Source: Paraburkholderia nodosa DSM 21604
GTDB lineage: Bacteria; Pseudomonadota; Gammaproteobacteria; Burkholderiales; Burkholderiaceae
Assembly (NCBI RefSeq): GCF_000519185.1
Contig: NZ_JAFA01000017.1
Location: 108,162-172,161, forward strand
DNA length: 64,000 nucleotides
Reading direction: 5' to 3'
A program made the position numbers and the translations under genes. The stretch's first letter is position 1; every line of letters starts with the position of its first letter. The notes under the pieces are model-generated. The model had not been told where the DNA came from, made no database searches, and worked only from the letters and a program-made list of their open reading frames with translations. Below, piece by piece: positions 33,992 to 43,511 of this stretch.

Positions 33992-35578
33992 ATGTCGGCC
34001 GTGTCGGCGTTCAAGCTCGTGCTCCTTTCGCTCATCGCCATCATCGCGCTCGAGCTGCTCGCCAAACGCCTGCGCCTGCCGCCCGCTGCCGCGCTGCTGG
34101 TAGGCGGCGCCGCCATGGCCTTTGCGCCCGGCCTGCCGCCTGTCGTGATCGACCCGGACCTCGTTCTCATCGTGTTTCTGCCGCCCTTGCTGATGGACGG
34201 CGCTTATTTCTTCGTCTGGTCCGACTTCAAGCGTCACCTCGCACCCATCCTGCTCTTCGCCATTGGCGCGGTTGCATTCACGACGTGGGCGGTGGGCGTG
34301 GTCGCGCATTGGGCCGTTCCGTCGCTGCCGTGGGCCGCGTGTTTCGCACTGGGCGCGGTGGTATCGCCGCCCGATGCGGTCGCCGCGAAAGCCGTGCTCG
34401 AACGGCTCGCGCTGCCGCGCCGCCTGATGGTGCTGCTCGAAGGCGAGAGCCTGCTCAACGACGCCGCCGGTCTCGTGCTGTTTCGCTTCGCCGTCGCTGC
34501 CGCATTGACGGGCGCATTCAGCGAGCCGAATGCGGCGCTCAGTTTCGTCGGGCTCGCGCTTGGCGGCATTGTCGTCGGCGCGGTCGTGGGCTATGTCGTG
34601 GTCTGCCTGCTGCGTCAGCTCGAAGACGAGTATCTGATCATCACCGCCTCCGTGCTCGCAGGCTGGATTGCCTATATCGCGGGGGACATGCTGGGCGTTT
34701 CGAGCGTGATCGCCACGGTCACGTGCGGCATGCAGCTAGGCTGGCATCAGCACGAAGTCTTCTCGGCCACGGTGCGCAGCCGCGGCACCGCGTTCTGGCA
34801 GGTCATGGTCTTCGTGCTCGAGGCGCTGGTGTTCGTGCTGATCGGCCTCTCGCTGCGCGGGGTCATGCTGCGCCTGGGTGGGGCGGGCAATGCCGTCGCG
34901 CTGCTCGGTCCCGCTGCGATGGCCGTGGTGCTCGCCGTGGTCGTATCGCGCTGCGTGTGGACGTATGGAATCGAGATCGTGAGGACGGCGCTGCACCGGA
35001 TCGTGCCGCGCCGCGTGAGCGCGCCGGACTTTCGCGGTGCGACGGTGGTTAGCTGGGCCGGCATGCGCGGCGTGGTCACGCTGGCCATTGCGCTTGCGCT
35101 GCCGGAGGCGATGCCGGGCCGCGACCTCATCCTCTTCGCCGCGTTTGCCGTCATTCTTTTCACAGTGCTGCTACAAGGCACGACCATCGGGCCGCTCATC
35201 AAACTAGTCAGACCTGCGAACGATCTGGAAGGTGAGGAACCCTATCTCAACGAGCCGCAGGCGTGGGCCCGCCTCGAAGCTGCACAGCTGGCGGCGATCA
35301 CGCCGCTCGTCCACGGGCCGGACGGCAGCGTGATCCACCCGCGGCTGCTGGAGCAATACACGTATCGCGCGAACCTGACGCGCAATTTTGCAAACGCCGA
35401 GAGCTATCCGCAGGAAATGCGCGCCTCGCACTACGATGTCGTGCTAGCCGCCGTGGAAGCCGGACGCGCGGAGCTGTTGAAGCTGCACCGCGCCGGCCTG
35501 ATCCACGACGAACTATTGCGCGTGCTCGAACGCGATCTCGATCTGGAGGAGCTTTCGGCGCGCCACGGGAGGGGCTGA
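33992..35578 (+). CDS. CPA1 family Na+/H+ antiporter
   Basis: 528 residues with AGGAAG upstream. About twelve membrane helices cover residues 5-405. The family ion-binding motifs are both present: SPPDAVAAKAVLERL (about 126-140) and EGESLLNDAAGLVLFR (about 151-166). The cytoplasmic tail of about 120 residues is hydrophilic and helical. It exchanges cytoplasmic protons and sodium or potassium for pH and salt homeostasis. It stands alone, convergent with the MmgE/PrpD gene 18 bases away. Confidence 0.9.
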   Translation: MSAVSAFKLVLLSLIAIIALELLAKRLRLPPAAALLVGGAAMAFAPGLPPVVIDPDLVLIVFLPPLLMDGAYFFVWSDFKRHLAPILLFAIGAVAFTTWAVGVVAHWAVPSLPWAACFALGAVVSPPDAVAAKAVLERLALPRRLMVLLEGESLLNDAAGLVLFRFAVAAALTGAFSEPNAALSFVGLALGGIVVGAVVGYVVVCLLRQLEDEYLIITASVLAGWIAYIAGDMLGVSSVIATVTCGMQLGWHQHEVFSATVRSRGTAFWQVMVFVLEALVFVLIGLSLRGVMLRLGGAGNAVALLGPAAMAVVLAVVVSRCVWTYGIEIVRTALHRIVPRRVSAPDFRGATVVSWAGMRGVVTLAIALALPEAMPGRDLILFAAFAVILFTVLLQGTTIGPLIKLVRPANDLEGEEPYLNEPQAWARLEAAQLAAITPLVHGPDGSVIHPRLLEQYTYRANLTRNFANAESYPQEMRASHYDVVLAAVEAGRAELLKLHRAGLIHDELLRVLERDLDLEELSARHGRG

Positions 35579-35596
35579 TACTTCCCCTCGCGCTCC

Positions 35597-37081
35597 TCAG
35601 GCATGCACGACGAGTGGCGCAAACAGGTGCGAGAGGTCGCGCTGCTGGTCGAGACTCCAGAGAAAGCCAAGGGCATCGTCTGCGCGGGCCTTGCCGATCA
35701 CGGGCGCGGCATTCTTGCGGAACTTCACCTCAAAATCGCCGCGTTGCATCGGCCGCGTGGCGAAGCCTGGGATATCGTCCACGCGCTTCGACACGGTTTG
35801 TCCGTCCGTGAGCGTGGCGCTCACGATGGTCGCGTAATATTTCGGATAGAGCCGGGTCAGCTCGGAATCCTCTACAACCTTGATCTTTTGCATGAACGCG
35901 CGGATCTTCGGGTCGTGCAGCGCTTCGGGGCGATAGCTCGCCAGGCTGATATCGCCGTCGAACATGGCGCGCGCGGTCACGTAGGGCAGGCTGTGATCGG
36001 CGGTCTCGCTCGTTTCCGGGGCCCATTTCTGCGGGTCCATGCCAGCCGAGAAATACCCTTCGTGCGAGGTGCGAATCTCCATGCTGACGATACGGTTGAG
36101 GTCGCCCACCTGTTTCGCCACGTCGATGGCGGCGGCAATGGCCGTCTGCGTGAGCGCCTGCGCAGGGTAGAACTTCACGGCACAGTCGTTGATGCGAAAC
36201 GGCCGGCCTTTGCCGCCGAAACTCGCCGTGTCGATGCTGAATGCGCCGGATACCTGCTTGAACAGCCCCGCATTGCCCTCGAAGATCGGCGCGGGACCCG
36301 TGAGTCCATCGCGCGCGAGGGCGGCCGAGAACACGGCGTTGCGCGCGGCGTCGGCATCGGCGAGCCCCTTCCAGTTCGACATGGTCTGCACGCGCGTCTG
36401 GTTCAGCGCGAGATGGCCGTTGAGCGCGATGTTGACTGCTTCGGCCAGTTGCCGCTCGTCGAGCTTCATGAGCTTGCCCGCCGCAAGCGCGGCCGCCGGC
36501 AGGCTAAAGATGGGGTGATCCCAGCCGCGCGAGCTGATCGAAGCGGCGTCCATGAGGCGGCAATCGATTTCGTAGGCGAGGGCGATCGCGACTATCAGGT
36601 CGCGGCCATTCGCGCCTTCGGCCTCGCCCTGCGCGAGACACGCCGCGATGTTGTCGCTCGGGTGGCCGATTTCCTTGCCCGCGTAGACGTCGTTGAGGTC
36701 GTAGTAGCGGATGGCCGCACCGTTCGCGAAGGTCGCGAGGTCGGGCGACGTGCGCCGCGGCGTGCCGAGCACCGTCGCGCCGCGGCCGTCGCCGCTCGCG
36801 TAGTTGAGCGCAACCTGGCGCGCGATGCCCACGGGTTTCTCGCCGAGCGCGGCGATGCCGCAGCCCAGCGCGTCGGCGGTGTGGGTCTTGACTGCTTCGA
36901 TCGTACCGGCGTCGAGATCGTCGTAGTTCAGCGCGGCGGCGTATGCCGCAAGCCGCTGTGCGATGGTGGGCGAAGCCGATGCGGACGCGACGTTTTGCGC
37001 GCGCGCCGCGCCGATGCCGCCGAATGTGCCCGCGCCCGCGGCGAGCGCCGTGAGCGACGCCATGAATGCACGCCGTTGCAT
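35597..37081 (-). CDS. MmgE/PrpD family protein with Tat-type signal peptide
   Basis: 494 residues, AAGGAGA upstream. The first 29 residues (MQRRAFMASLTALAAGAG..., ending AARA) are a Tat-like signal with a twin Arg, so the protein is probably exported folded. The MmgE/PrpD fold follows: HTADALGCGIAALG, DLNDVYAGKEIGHPSDNIAA (about 150-170), SRGWDHPIFSLPAAAL and GRPFRINDCAVKFYPAQALT. Cytoplasmic PrpD is 2-methylcitrate dehydratase and MmgE acts similarly. An exported member could dehydrate or isomerise a tricarboxylate in the periplasm. It is last in the operon led by the CitE-like gene and lies behind the AtoE gene. Confidence 0.85.
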   Translation of the reverse strand: MQRRAFMASLTALAAGAGTFGGIGAARAQNVASASASPTIAQRLAAYAAALNYDDLDAGTIEAVKTHTADALGCGIAALGEKPVGIARQVALNYASGDGRGATVLGTPRRTSPDLATFANGAAIRYYDLNDVYAGKEIGHPSDNIAACLAQGEAEGANGRDLIVAIALAYEIDCRLMDAASISSRGWDHPIFSLPAAALAAGKLMKLDERQLAEAVNIALNGHLALNQTRVQTMSNWKGLADADAARNAVFSAALARDGLTGPAPIFEGNAGLFKQVSGAFSIDTASFGGKGRPFRINDCAVKFYPAQALTQTAIAAAIDVAKQVGDLNRIVSMEIRTSHEGYFSAGMDPQKWAPETSETADHSLPYVTARAMFDGDISLASYRPEALHDPKIRAFMQKIKVVEDSELTRLYPKYYATIVSATLTDGQTVSKRVDDIPGFATRPMQRGDFEVKFRKNAAPVIGKARADDALGFLWSLDQQRDLSHLFAPLVVHA

Positions 37082-37125
37082 GCGGTGTCTCCTTGTTCTT
37101 TGTTGGTTTCAGGGAAGCATGCGGA

Positions 37126-38493
37126 TCAAACGAGCAGCAGCAGCGCCGCGCCGAAGACCACGGTGCCGAGCAGGAACGTCATGACCGTGAAGCCGAGCAC
37201 GCGCTGCACGCCAATGCCCGCCATCGCGACTACGGGTGCGGCCCAGAACGGCTGCATCATGTTGGAGACCTGCTCGCCCATGGCGACGGCCATGGTGGTT
37301 GCAGGCATCGAAGCATGCAGCGCGATCGCCGCGGGCACGACGAACGGGCCCTGCACGGCCCAGTGGCCGCCGCCGCTCGGAATGAAGAACGTGACGATGA
37401 GCGAGCACACATAGCTCCAGAACGGCAGCGTGTGCGTGTTCGAGATCGCGATGAAGAAGTGCGAAATCACGTTGGGCAGGCCCGTGGCATCCATCATGCC
37501 CATCACGCCGCCATAGAGCGGGTATTGCAGCATCATCGAGCCGGTTTGTTTGGCGGCGTTCTTGACCGCATCCGCGTAAGCAAGCGGGTAGCCGTGCAGG
37601 ATCACGCCCGCGATGAACATCACGAAGATCACGGCGTTCACGCCGGAAAACGCTTCGATGTGCTCGATGTGCGCGAGCACGAGGAACGTCACGCCCACGA
37701 GGCCAATGAACGCGCTGCCGATCCACGAGTATTCGAGCCACTTCGCGAAGCTCAGTTTGCCTTCGGGGCGTTTGCGCGGTTCCGGGTCGGGGTTCTTTTC
37801 GATGTCGAGCACGACGGCGTCTTCATCGCGCGGCTTGAGGAGCGCGAGCACGATGGGCGTGGCGATGAGCATCACGACCACGGGCACGAGGTTGAACGCC
37901 GTGAACACGGTGTCGTTGAACGGCAGCACTTCTCCCGTGAGCTTTTGCACGACGTTCATCGCGCTGCCCGGCGTGGATTGTGCGAGCGCGATGGAGCTGG
38001 AAATGCCGCTCGCCCACACCACCCAGCCCGAAAAGCCTGCCGCGACGATCCATGCGAAGTCCACGCGCATGCGCTTGGCCACTTCGCGCGCGAGCAGCGC
38101 GCTCACCACGAGGCCGAGGCCCCAGTTGAAGAACGAGGCCACGGCCACGAGCATGAAGGTGAGCGCGGCGGCCTGTACCGGCGTGCGGGCAATGCCCACG
38201 AGGGCCTTGAACACGCGCTGCACGGGCGCGGCGTGAGCGAACGCATGGCCCGTGACGAGGACGAGCGTGATCTGGAAGGCGAACGTGAGGATATTGAAGA
38301 ATCCCTTGTACCACCCGACCACGAGCGTGTTGAGCGTCGCATGCGGGGCGAACATTGCCGAGAGCGCGGCCACGACCGCGGTGATCAGAATCGCGAGCAC
38401 GAACGGGTCGGGAATGGTGCGCTCGAACAGGCTGATCGTCGCGTCGGTAAAGCGTGTCTTGCGTACGGGTGCGGCGGTGGCGGTGGACTTCAC
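37126..38493 (-). CDS. AtoE-like short-chain fatty acid transporter
   Basis: 455 residues from a GTG with AGGAGA six bases upstream. Some eleven to twelve membrane helices run the whole length. The pattern matches the AtoE family: FTDATISLFERTIPDPFVLAILIT at the N-terminus, LVTGHAFAHAAPVQRVFKAL, and PSGGGHWAVQGPFVVPAAIALHAS. These proteins import short-chain acids such as acetoacetate or butyrate. In this operon the substrate is probably the acid that the CoA-transferase activates. Confidence 0.9.
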   Translation of the reverse strand: MKSTATAAPVRKTRFTDATISLFERTIPDPFVLAILITAVVAALSAMFAPHATLNTLVVGWYKGFFNILTFAFQITLVLVTGHAFAHAAPVQRVFKALVGIARTPVQAAALTFMLVAVASFFNWGLGLVVSALLAREVAKRMRVDFAWIVAAGFSGWVVWASGISSSIALAQSTPGSAMNVVQKLTGEVLPFNDTVFTAFNLVPVVVMLIATPIVLALLKPRDEDAVVLDIEKNPDPEPRKRPEGKLSFAKWLEYSWIGSAFIGLVGVTFLVLAHIEHIEAFSGVNAVIFVMFIAGVILHGYPLAYADAVKNAAKQTGSMMLQYPLYGGVMGMMDATGLPNVISHFFIAISNTHTLPFWSYVCSLIVTFFIPSGGGHWAVQGPFVVPAAIALHASMPATTMAVAMGEQVSNMMQPFWAAPVVAMAGIGVQRVLGFTVMTFLLGTVVFGAALLLLV

Positions 38494-38571
38494 GTATCGT
38501 CTCCTGGTGCTGAAAGTGGCCGCGCGTACCTGGCGCGCGGCTGTTTATATCGGGGGCCCGGCGGCGCTAGT

Positions 38572-39447
38572 TCATCGGGCGAAGCCGTAGAGTTCGGCGG
38601 GGTTGTCGACGAGAATCCGCTTGCGTGCCGCTTCGTCCTCGACCCACGTGGCGAGCAGATCGAAGATCGCGGCGGTGTCGGGCTTGTGCGTCTCCGTCAC
38701 GTGCGGCCAGTCGCTGCCCCACACGGTGCGCTCCGGCAGCAGTGCGGCCCATGCGCGCGCGGTCTCGGCGAGGTCGGCATAACCGCCCGCGAGGCCCACC
38801 TGCGAATCGAGGTAGGCGCCCGAGAGTTTGACCCACACGCGCCCCGAAGCCGCGAGGCGGCGCACCACGCCATACGCGGGATGCGAGGTGCCCGCGGGCA
38901 AGGGCAGGCGCGCGAGATGGTCGAACACCATCTTGCAGGGTAGCCGGGTGAGCAAGGTTTCGTGCTCGACGATCTGGTCGGCGGTCCAGTGCAGTTGCAC
39001 GTGCCAGCCGAGTTCCGCTATGCGACGCGCAAGCGGCTCGACCATGTCGAAGGTCACGACCGCTTGATGCGGCGTGTACAACGTGAAGCGGATGCCGCGT
39101 ATGCCGCCGCGATCGAGCATGTCGAGTTCGGCGTCGCTCACCTCGGGGCGCAGGACGGCTACGCCGCGGGCGTTGTCGATGCCCAGCTGGCGGATCGCGT
39201 CGAGCGTCACGCAGTTGTCAGTGCCATAGGGGCGCGGCGTGACGATGACGGTGCGCTGCGTGCCGGTGCGTTCCTGAACGCGTCGATAGTCCCCGACCGT
39301 CGCGCGATCGACGATGTGCGCACCGTTGCCGGGCGAGGCCTCGAAGCGGCGATCGTAGATGTGGATGTGCGAATCGCACGCGAAGGCAGGCGCCTGTATG
39401 GCCGCCTTGGGGGCGTCGAGGGTATGGACATGCTGCTCACGGTCCAT
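38572..39447 (-). CDS. Amidohydrolase family lactonase, 2-pyrone-4,6-dicarboxylate hydrolase-like
   Basis: 291 residues from ATG 39447 (AAGGAGA upstream; an in-frame ATG 39 bases earlier lacks a ribosome site). TIM-barrel hydrolase motifs are HIH in CDSHIHIYDRRF (about 28-32), RGIRFTLYTPHQ, VQLHWTADQ, KMVFDHLARLPLP and GSDWPH near residue 254. The overall pattern follows the LigI/PDC hydrolase branch, which opens lactones of dicarboxylates. It shares the operon with a CoA-transferase and a CitE-like lyase, so it may open a lactone precursor before CoA activation. Confidence 0.8.
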   Translation of the reverse strand: MDREQHVHTLDAPKAAIQAPAFACDSHIHIYDRRFEASPGNGAHIVDRATVGDYRRVQERTGTQRTVIVTPRPYGTDNCVTLDAIRQLGIDNARGVAVLRPEVSDAELDMLDRGGIRGIRFTLYTPHQAVVTFDMVEPLARRIAELGWHVQLHWTADQIVEHETLLTRLPCKMVFDHLARLPLPAGTSHPAYGVVRRLAASGRVWVKLSGAYLDSQVGLAGGYADLAETARAWAALLPERTVWGSDWPHVTETHKPDTAAIFDLLATWVEDEAARKRILVDNPAELYGFAR

Positions 39448-39514
39448 CGCGTTGTCTCCTTGTTTGCCGCGCGCGCCATTTGGCATGGATGCGCGCGGAT
39501 GCAGCCTTTTGTGT

Positions 39515-40717
39515 TCAGAGCACGGCGTGCTCGTTTCTCAATCGTTCGATATCCGCATCCCTCCAGCCGGCCTCGCGCAGCACCGCATCGGAATGCTCGC
39601 CAAAGGCGGGCGCAGCGATCGGGTCCGGTGCAGGCGTCGCGCCGAACCGAATCGGCTCGCGAAAGCCGCGATACGCGCCCACGCCGGGGTAGTCGTAGCG
39701 CGTGACCATCTCCTCCTCGAGCACCTGTGGATCGTCGAACATGTCTTCGACCGTACGCGCGGCCGCGCAGGGCACCGCCTCGCCAAAATGCGCTTCCCAT
39801 TCGAGCGCGCTGCGAGCCTGCAACGCGGCGTGCAATTGCGGCACGATCTCGTCGCGATGCTCCGCACGTTTGCGCACCGAATCGTAACGCTCGTTCTGCG
39901 CGAGTGCAGCGAGCCCGGTTTTTTCGCAGAGCGCCTGCCAGAAATGCGGCGTGTTTGCGGAGATGTAGAGCCAGCCTTCGCGCGTGGGATGAATGCCGGT
40001 GATGCCGCCCGAGCGCATGTCGCGGCCAACGTCCTTCGGTTCGTCGTCGGCCCAGATCATGCGCGCCGATTGCATGGTGAGCGCGCTGCGCAGCAGCGAG
40101 ACGCCCACGTACTGGCCCGCGCCGCTGCGCTCGCGCTCGAACAGCGCGGAGGATACCCCCGCTGCGACGAGCGCGGCGGCGTAGTAGTCGACCACCGAGC
40201 CATAGAGAATCTCGGGCGGCCCGCCTTCCTTGCCCTGCAGCGCGCACATGCCCGTCATGGTCTGCAGCACCTGGTCGTAGCCGGCCTTGTCCTTGTTCGG
40301 GCCCTGGTCGCCGTAGCCGGTGACCGCGCAGTAGATGAGCCGCGGGTTCACCTCGCGCAGCTGTTCCCAGGCAATACCGAGCCGTGCGGGCACGCCGGGC
40401 CGAAAGTTGTGCACGAGCACGTCGGCCTGTTTGACGAGACGCAGCAACACCTCCTGTGCGCAGGGTTGCTTCAGGTCGAGTACGAGCCCGCGCTTGCCGC
40501 GGTTGACGCCGAGAAAGGCGCGGCTTTCGGCTTGGAGCGTGGAAGGGTACTTGCGCAGGTTGTCGCCTGTGGGCGGCTCGATCTTGATGACGTCCGCGCC
40601 CTGATCGGCGAGCAGCGTGCAGCCATACGGGCCCGCGATATAGGCGCTCAGGTCGAGTACGCGCACGCCCGCGAGCGGGCCGCGCGGCGCTGCATTCGCT
40701 TCGGGAGGCCGGTTCAT
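39515..40717 (-). CDS. CaiB/BaiF family CoA-transferase (class III)
   Basis: 400 residues, overlapping the CitE-like gene by 4 bases. The class III fold starts with GVRVLDLSAYIAGPYGCTLLADQGADVIKIE (about 17-47), and the Asp nucleophile is expected near residue 170. LDLKQP, VHNFRPGVPARLG and GITGIHPTREGWLYI are family landmarks. It moves CoA between carboxylic acids. With a CitE-type lyase next door, the pair could activate then cleave a hydroxyl-dicarboxylic acid, as in citramalate or itaconate breakdown. Confidence 0.88.
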   Translation of the reverse strand: MNRPPEANAAPRGPLAGVRVLDLSAYIAGPYGCTLLADQGADVIKIEPPTGDNLRKYPSTLQAESRAFLGVNRGKRGLVLDLKQPCAQEVLLRLVKQADVLVHNFRPGVPARLGIAWEQLREVNPRLIYCAVTGYGDQGPNKDKAGYDQVLQTMTGMCALQGKEGGPPEILYGSVVDYYAAALVAAGVSSALFERERSGAGQYVGVSLLRSALTMQSARMIWADDEPKDVGRDMRSGGITGIHPTREGWLYISANTPHFWQALCEKTGLAALAQNERYDSVRKRAEHRDEIVPQLHAALQARSALEWEAHFGEAVPCAAARTVEDMFDDPQVLEEEMVTRYDYPGVGAYRGFREPIRFGATPAPDPIAAPAFGEHSDAVLREAGWRDADIERLRNEHAVL

Positions 40718-41607
40718 TGGCGCACCTCGCTCGACGTTGCGGACGCAACGAGTCCAAGCCGCTCGGCGCTAGCCACGAGCGCGCGGGCGCGCTCGACGAA
40801 CGGCGCGTCGATCATCTTGCCGTCTACGACATAGGCGCCCACGCCGTCGCGTTCGGCGTTGCGCGCGGCTTCCACCACGCGCAGCGCGTGGGCGATTTCT
40901 TCGTCGGAGGGGCGGAACACGTCGTTCGCGAGGGCGATCTGGCTCGGGTGAATGCAACTCTTGCCAAGAAAGCCTAGCGCCCGGGCCAGTTCGGCTTCCG
41001 CGCGAAACCCTTCGGCATCCTTGATATTGGCGAAAGCCGAATCGTACGCGAATACGCCCGCTTCGCCGGCCGCGAGCCGCAGGCTGAACATGGCTTGCTG
41101 AATGGCCGCCGGGTCGCGCCGGGCGATGCCGAGCGGCTCGAACAGGTCGCCAAGACCTAGTTGGAGGCCCGCGACGCGGGCATGCGCGGCGGCGAGCGTT
41201 GCCGCTTCACGCAGCGCGCGCGGCGACTCGACGTTGAGCAGCAGCTTCACGGGGCGGCTTACGCCATTGGCGCGCTCCGCGCGCTCGATCGCGGCAGCGG
41301 CGGCGCGCACGTCGTCGGCGGATTCGGGTTTCGGCAGATTCACGTAATCGAGGCCGGGTTGAACCACGGCGGCGATATCGTCGGCGAACCACGGCGTGTC
41401 GAGCGCGTTCACGCGCACGATCAGCACCTTGCCGCGTTCGCGCACGGCGGCCGACACCAGCAGCGTGCGCAGCGCCTCGCGCGCTTCGGGTTTACGCGCA
41501 GGGGCAACCGAGTCTTCCAGGTCGAACGACAACGCGTCCGCGGCGCTGCCGAGCGCCTTTTCGAACAGCTCCGGGCGAGATGCCGGTACGAACAACTTGC
41601 TTCTCAT
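40714..41607 (-). CDS. CitE-like CoA-ester lyase (HpcH/HpaI family)
   Basis: 297 residues. It begins MRSKLFVPASRPELFEKALG, the standard start of CitE-like proteins, followed by SFDLEDSVAPARKPEAR with the metal-binding Glu/Asp region (about 29-36). Later come VRVNALDTPWFADD, NVESPRALREAATLA and LGDLFEPLG, and KSCIHPSQI near the end. Such enzymes cleave citramalyl-, malyl- or methylmalyl-CoA. It is the first gene of the five-gene operon and is divergent from a LysR gene with a LysR box between them. Confidence 0.88.
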   Translation of the reverse strand: MRSKLFVPASRPELFEKALGSAADALSFDLEDSVAPARKPEAREALRTLLVSAAVRERGKVLIVRVNALDTPWFADDIAAVVQPGLDYVNLPKPESADDVRAAAAAIERAERANGVSRPVKLLLNVESPRALREAATLAAAHARVAGLQLGLGDLFEPLGIARRDPAAIQQAMFSLRLAAGEAGVFAYDSAFANIKDAEGFRAEAELARALGFLGKSCIHPSQIALANDVFRPSDEEIAHALRVVEAARNAERDGVGAYVVDGKMIDAPFVERARALVASAERLGLVASATSSEVRQ

Positions 41608-41662
41608 TCCATGCGTTCCATATAGATCACCACTGAAGGGCAGTCTACGATCGGCAACGATT

Positions 41663-41683
41663 TAGATAAACTATGCGAATCTA
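41663..41683. promoter_or_regulatory. LysR box TAGAT-N11-ATCTA
   Basis: A perfect dyad of five-base arms with exactly 11 bases between, centred on the canonical T-N11-A of LysR-type regulators. It lies in the 103-base gap between the divergent CitE-like gene and its LysR gene. Confidence 0.7.
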
Positions 41684-41710
41684 TCTTTAAACCATAGAGA
41701 AACTACGTTT

Positions 41711-42583
41711 ATGGACACCGGGTTCGTGAGCAACCTGCTGCTGGTCGTGGACAGCGGCTCGATGGCGGAGGCCGCGCGGCGCGTGGGCGTGACGCCCGCC
41801 GCGATCGCGCAGCAAATCCAGGCGCTGGAGCGCGAGCTGGGCGTGGCGCTCGTCATGCGCGCGGGGCGCACGGTCATTCCCACGGAGGCTGGCCAGCGCG
41901 TGGTGGAACGCGCCCGCTCGCTCGTGCGCGGTTTCGACGAGTTGAAAGCGCTGGCGCAGGAACAGGAAATGGGCGGCGAGCTGCGCGTGGGGACCATCAC
42001 GTCGGCGCTGCTGAGCGTGCTGCCCGATGTGCTGGCGCGCTTCGCCGCCGCTTTCCCGCAGGTCAAGCTGCTGATACGCGCAGGCACCTCGACGGAACTC
42101 TTCGAGGCCTTGCAGCGCGGCGAGGTGGACGTGGCCATTTGCCTGCATCCCGCCTTCGCGCTGCCGAAAACGTACGACTGGCACCTGTTGCGCGAGGAGC
42201 CCATCGTCGTGCTCGCGCCTGCAAAGTTTGCGCGCGCCGATCCGCACGACCTGCTGCGCCGTGAGCCGTTCATTCGGTACGACCGCGCGCTGGGCGGCGG
42301 CAAGCAGGCCGACCAGTATTTGCGCCGCGCGAAGATCGCACCGCGCGAGCTGTTCGAACTGAACTCGCTGATGGCGATTGCGCTGATGGTGGATCGCGGC
42401 CTTGGCGTCTCGCTCGTGCCTGATATCGGCACGCCGCTTACGAAGGGCTTGCGGCTCGCACGCCTGCCACTGCCCGAGGAAACGGAGCCGCGTCGTTTCG
42501 GCATTCTGTGGTCGCGCGCTTCCGCGCGCAGCCGCGTGATACGGGGGATGATCGAATGTTCTGGCGAGGCGCTGCGCAGGTGA
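41711..42583 (+). CDS. LysR family regulator of the adjacent catabolic operon
   Basis: 290 residues, slightly shorter than most LysR members. The helix-turn-helix covers residues 1-60 (SNLLLVVDSGSMAEAARRVG, then TPAAIAQQIQALERELGVAL). The effector domain follows from about 88 (GELRVGTITSALLSVLPDVL). Its divergent arrangement with the five-gene operon and the LysR box at 41663-41683 make it the likely activator of that operon and repressor of itself. Confidence 0.9.
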   Translation: MDTGFVSNLLLVVDSGSMAEAARRVGVTPAAIAQQIQALERELGVALVMRAGRTVIPTEAGQRVVERARSLVRGFDELKALAQEQEMGGELRVGTITSALLSVLPDVLARFAAAFPQVKLLIRAGTSTELFEALQRGEVDVAICLHPAFALPKTYDWHLLREEPIVVLAPAKFARADPHDLLRREPFIRYDRALGGGKQADQYLRRAKIAPRELFELNSLMAIALMVDRGLGVSLVPDIGTPLTKGLRLARLPLPEETEPRRFGILWSRASARSRVIRGMIECSGEALRR

Positions 42584-42608
42584 AAAAGGGGTGATACGGT
42601 CGCCCGCT

Positions 42609-43511
42609 TCAAGCGCCCGCTGGCTTGCCGATCCGCTTGTACCAAAGCTCGATGAACGACTCCGCCGCGGGCGAAAGCGAATGCTCGGCGCGCCGGATCA
42701 GATTGACGTCGCGCGTAACGACGGGTGCTTCGAGCTTGCGCGCGACGAGATCGCGGTGCGGAAACGCGCCGAGCAGCATGCCCGGAAAGATCGCAATGCC
42801 AAGCCCCGCCTCCGTCATGGAGAGTCCCGTTGTCATATAGGACACCTCATATTCAATGGTCTTGCGCTCACCTAACGCGAAGAGCGTCTCGTCGATCAGG
42901 CCGCGAATGCCGCTGCCCGGCTTCACGCCGATCCACGGGTAGCCGAGCGCATCGGCCCACGTTACGCGGCGCTTTTTCGCGAGCGGCGAATCCTTGCGGC
43001 AGATCGCGCAGAGCCTGTCACGCGCGAGGCATTGCAGCGTAATGCCTTCGGGTTTGTCGCTGATCGTGCCGATGCTGAATTCCACGTCGCCGGTCAGCGT
43101 GGACGCCGTGAGCCGGTCGGGCGCGGCGTCGTCGATCGACACTTCGATGTTCGGATACAGCGCGCGATATTCGGCCACGAGCCGCGGCACGATGGCCGCC
43201 GCGATGGAAGGCGTGGCGGCGAAACGCAACTGCCCGCGCTCGCGCCCGGCCAGCTCCTTCACGCTCGACTGGATCGATTCGAGGTCGCGCAACATGCGCT
43301 CGACGGTAGGCAGGATTTCGCGCGCCGCCACCGTGGGCCGCAGCGAGCGCGACGTGCGGTCGAACAGGCGCATGCCGAGCGCTTCCTCCATCTGCCGGAT
43401 CAGTACGCTCACCGCGGGCTGCGTGATGAACATCTCGTCGGCGGCACGCGTGAGCACGCCGAAGCGGCAGACGAGCGCGAACGCCCGCAGTTGTTTGATA
43501 GTCGGTTGCAT
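42609..43511 (-). CDS. LysR family regulator divergent from an MHS transporter gene
   Basis: 300 residues. The helix-turn-helix covers residues 1-62 (IKQLRAFALVCRFGVLTRAA, then TQPAVSVLIRQMEEALGMRLF) and the effector domain runs from about 92. No ribosome site precedes the ATG. Instead the palindrome CATAAAGT-a-ACTTTATG (43509-43525) covers the start codon, which would allow tight autorepression. The target is most likely the MFS transporter and decarboxylase genes transcribed the other way. Confidence 0.9.
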   Translation of the reverse strand: MQPTIKQLRAFALVCRFGVLTRAADEMFITQPAVSVLIRQMEEALGMRLFDRTSRSLRPTVAAREILPTVERMLRDLESIQSSVKELAGRERGQLRFAATPSIAAAIVPRLVAEYRALYPNIEVSIDDAAPDRLTASTLTGDVEFSIGTISDKPEGITLQCLARDRLCAICRKDSPLAKKRRVTWADALGYPWIGVKPGSGIRGLIDETLFALGERKTIEYEVSYMTTGLSMTEAGLGIAIFPGMLLGAFPHRDLVARKLEAPVVTRDVNLIRRAEHSLSPAAESFIELWYKRIGKPAGA

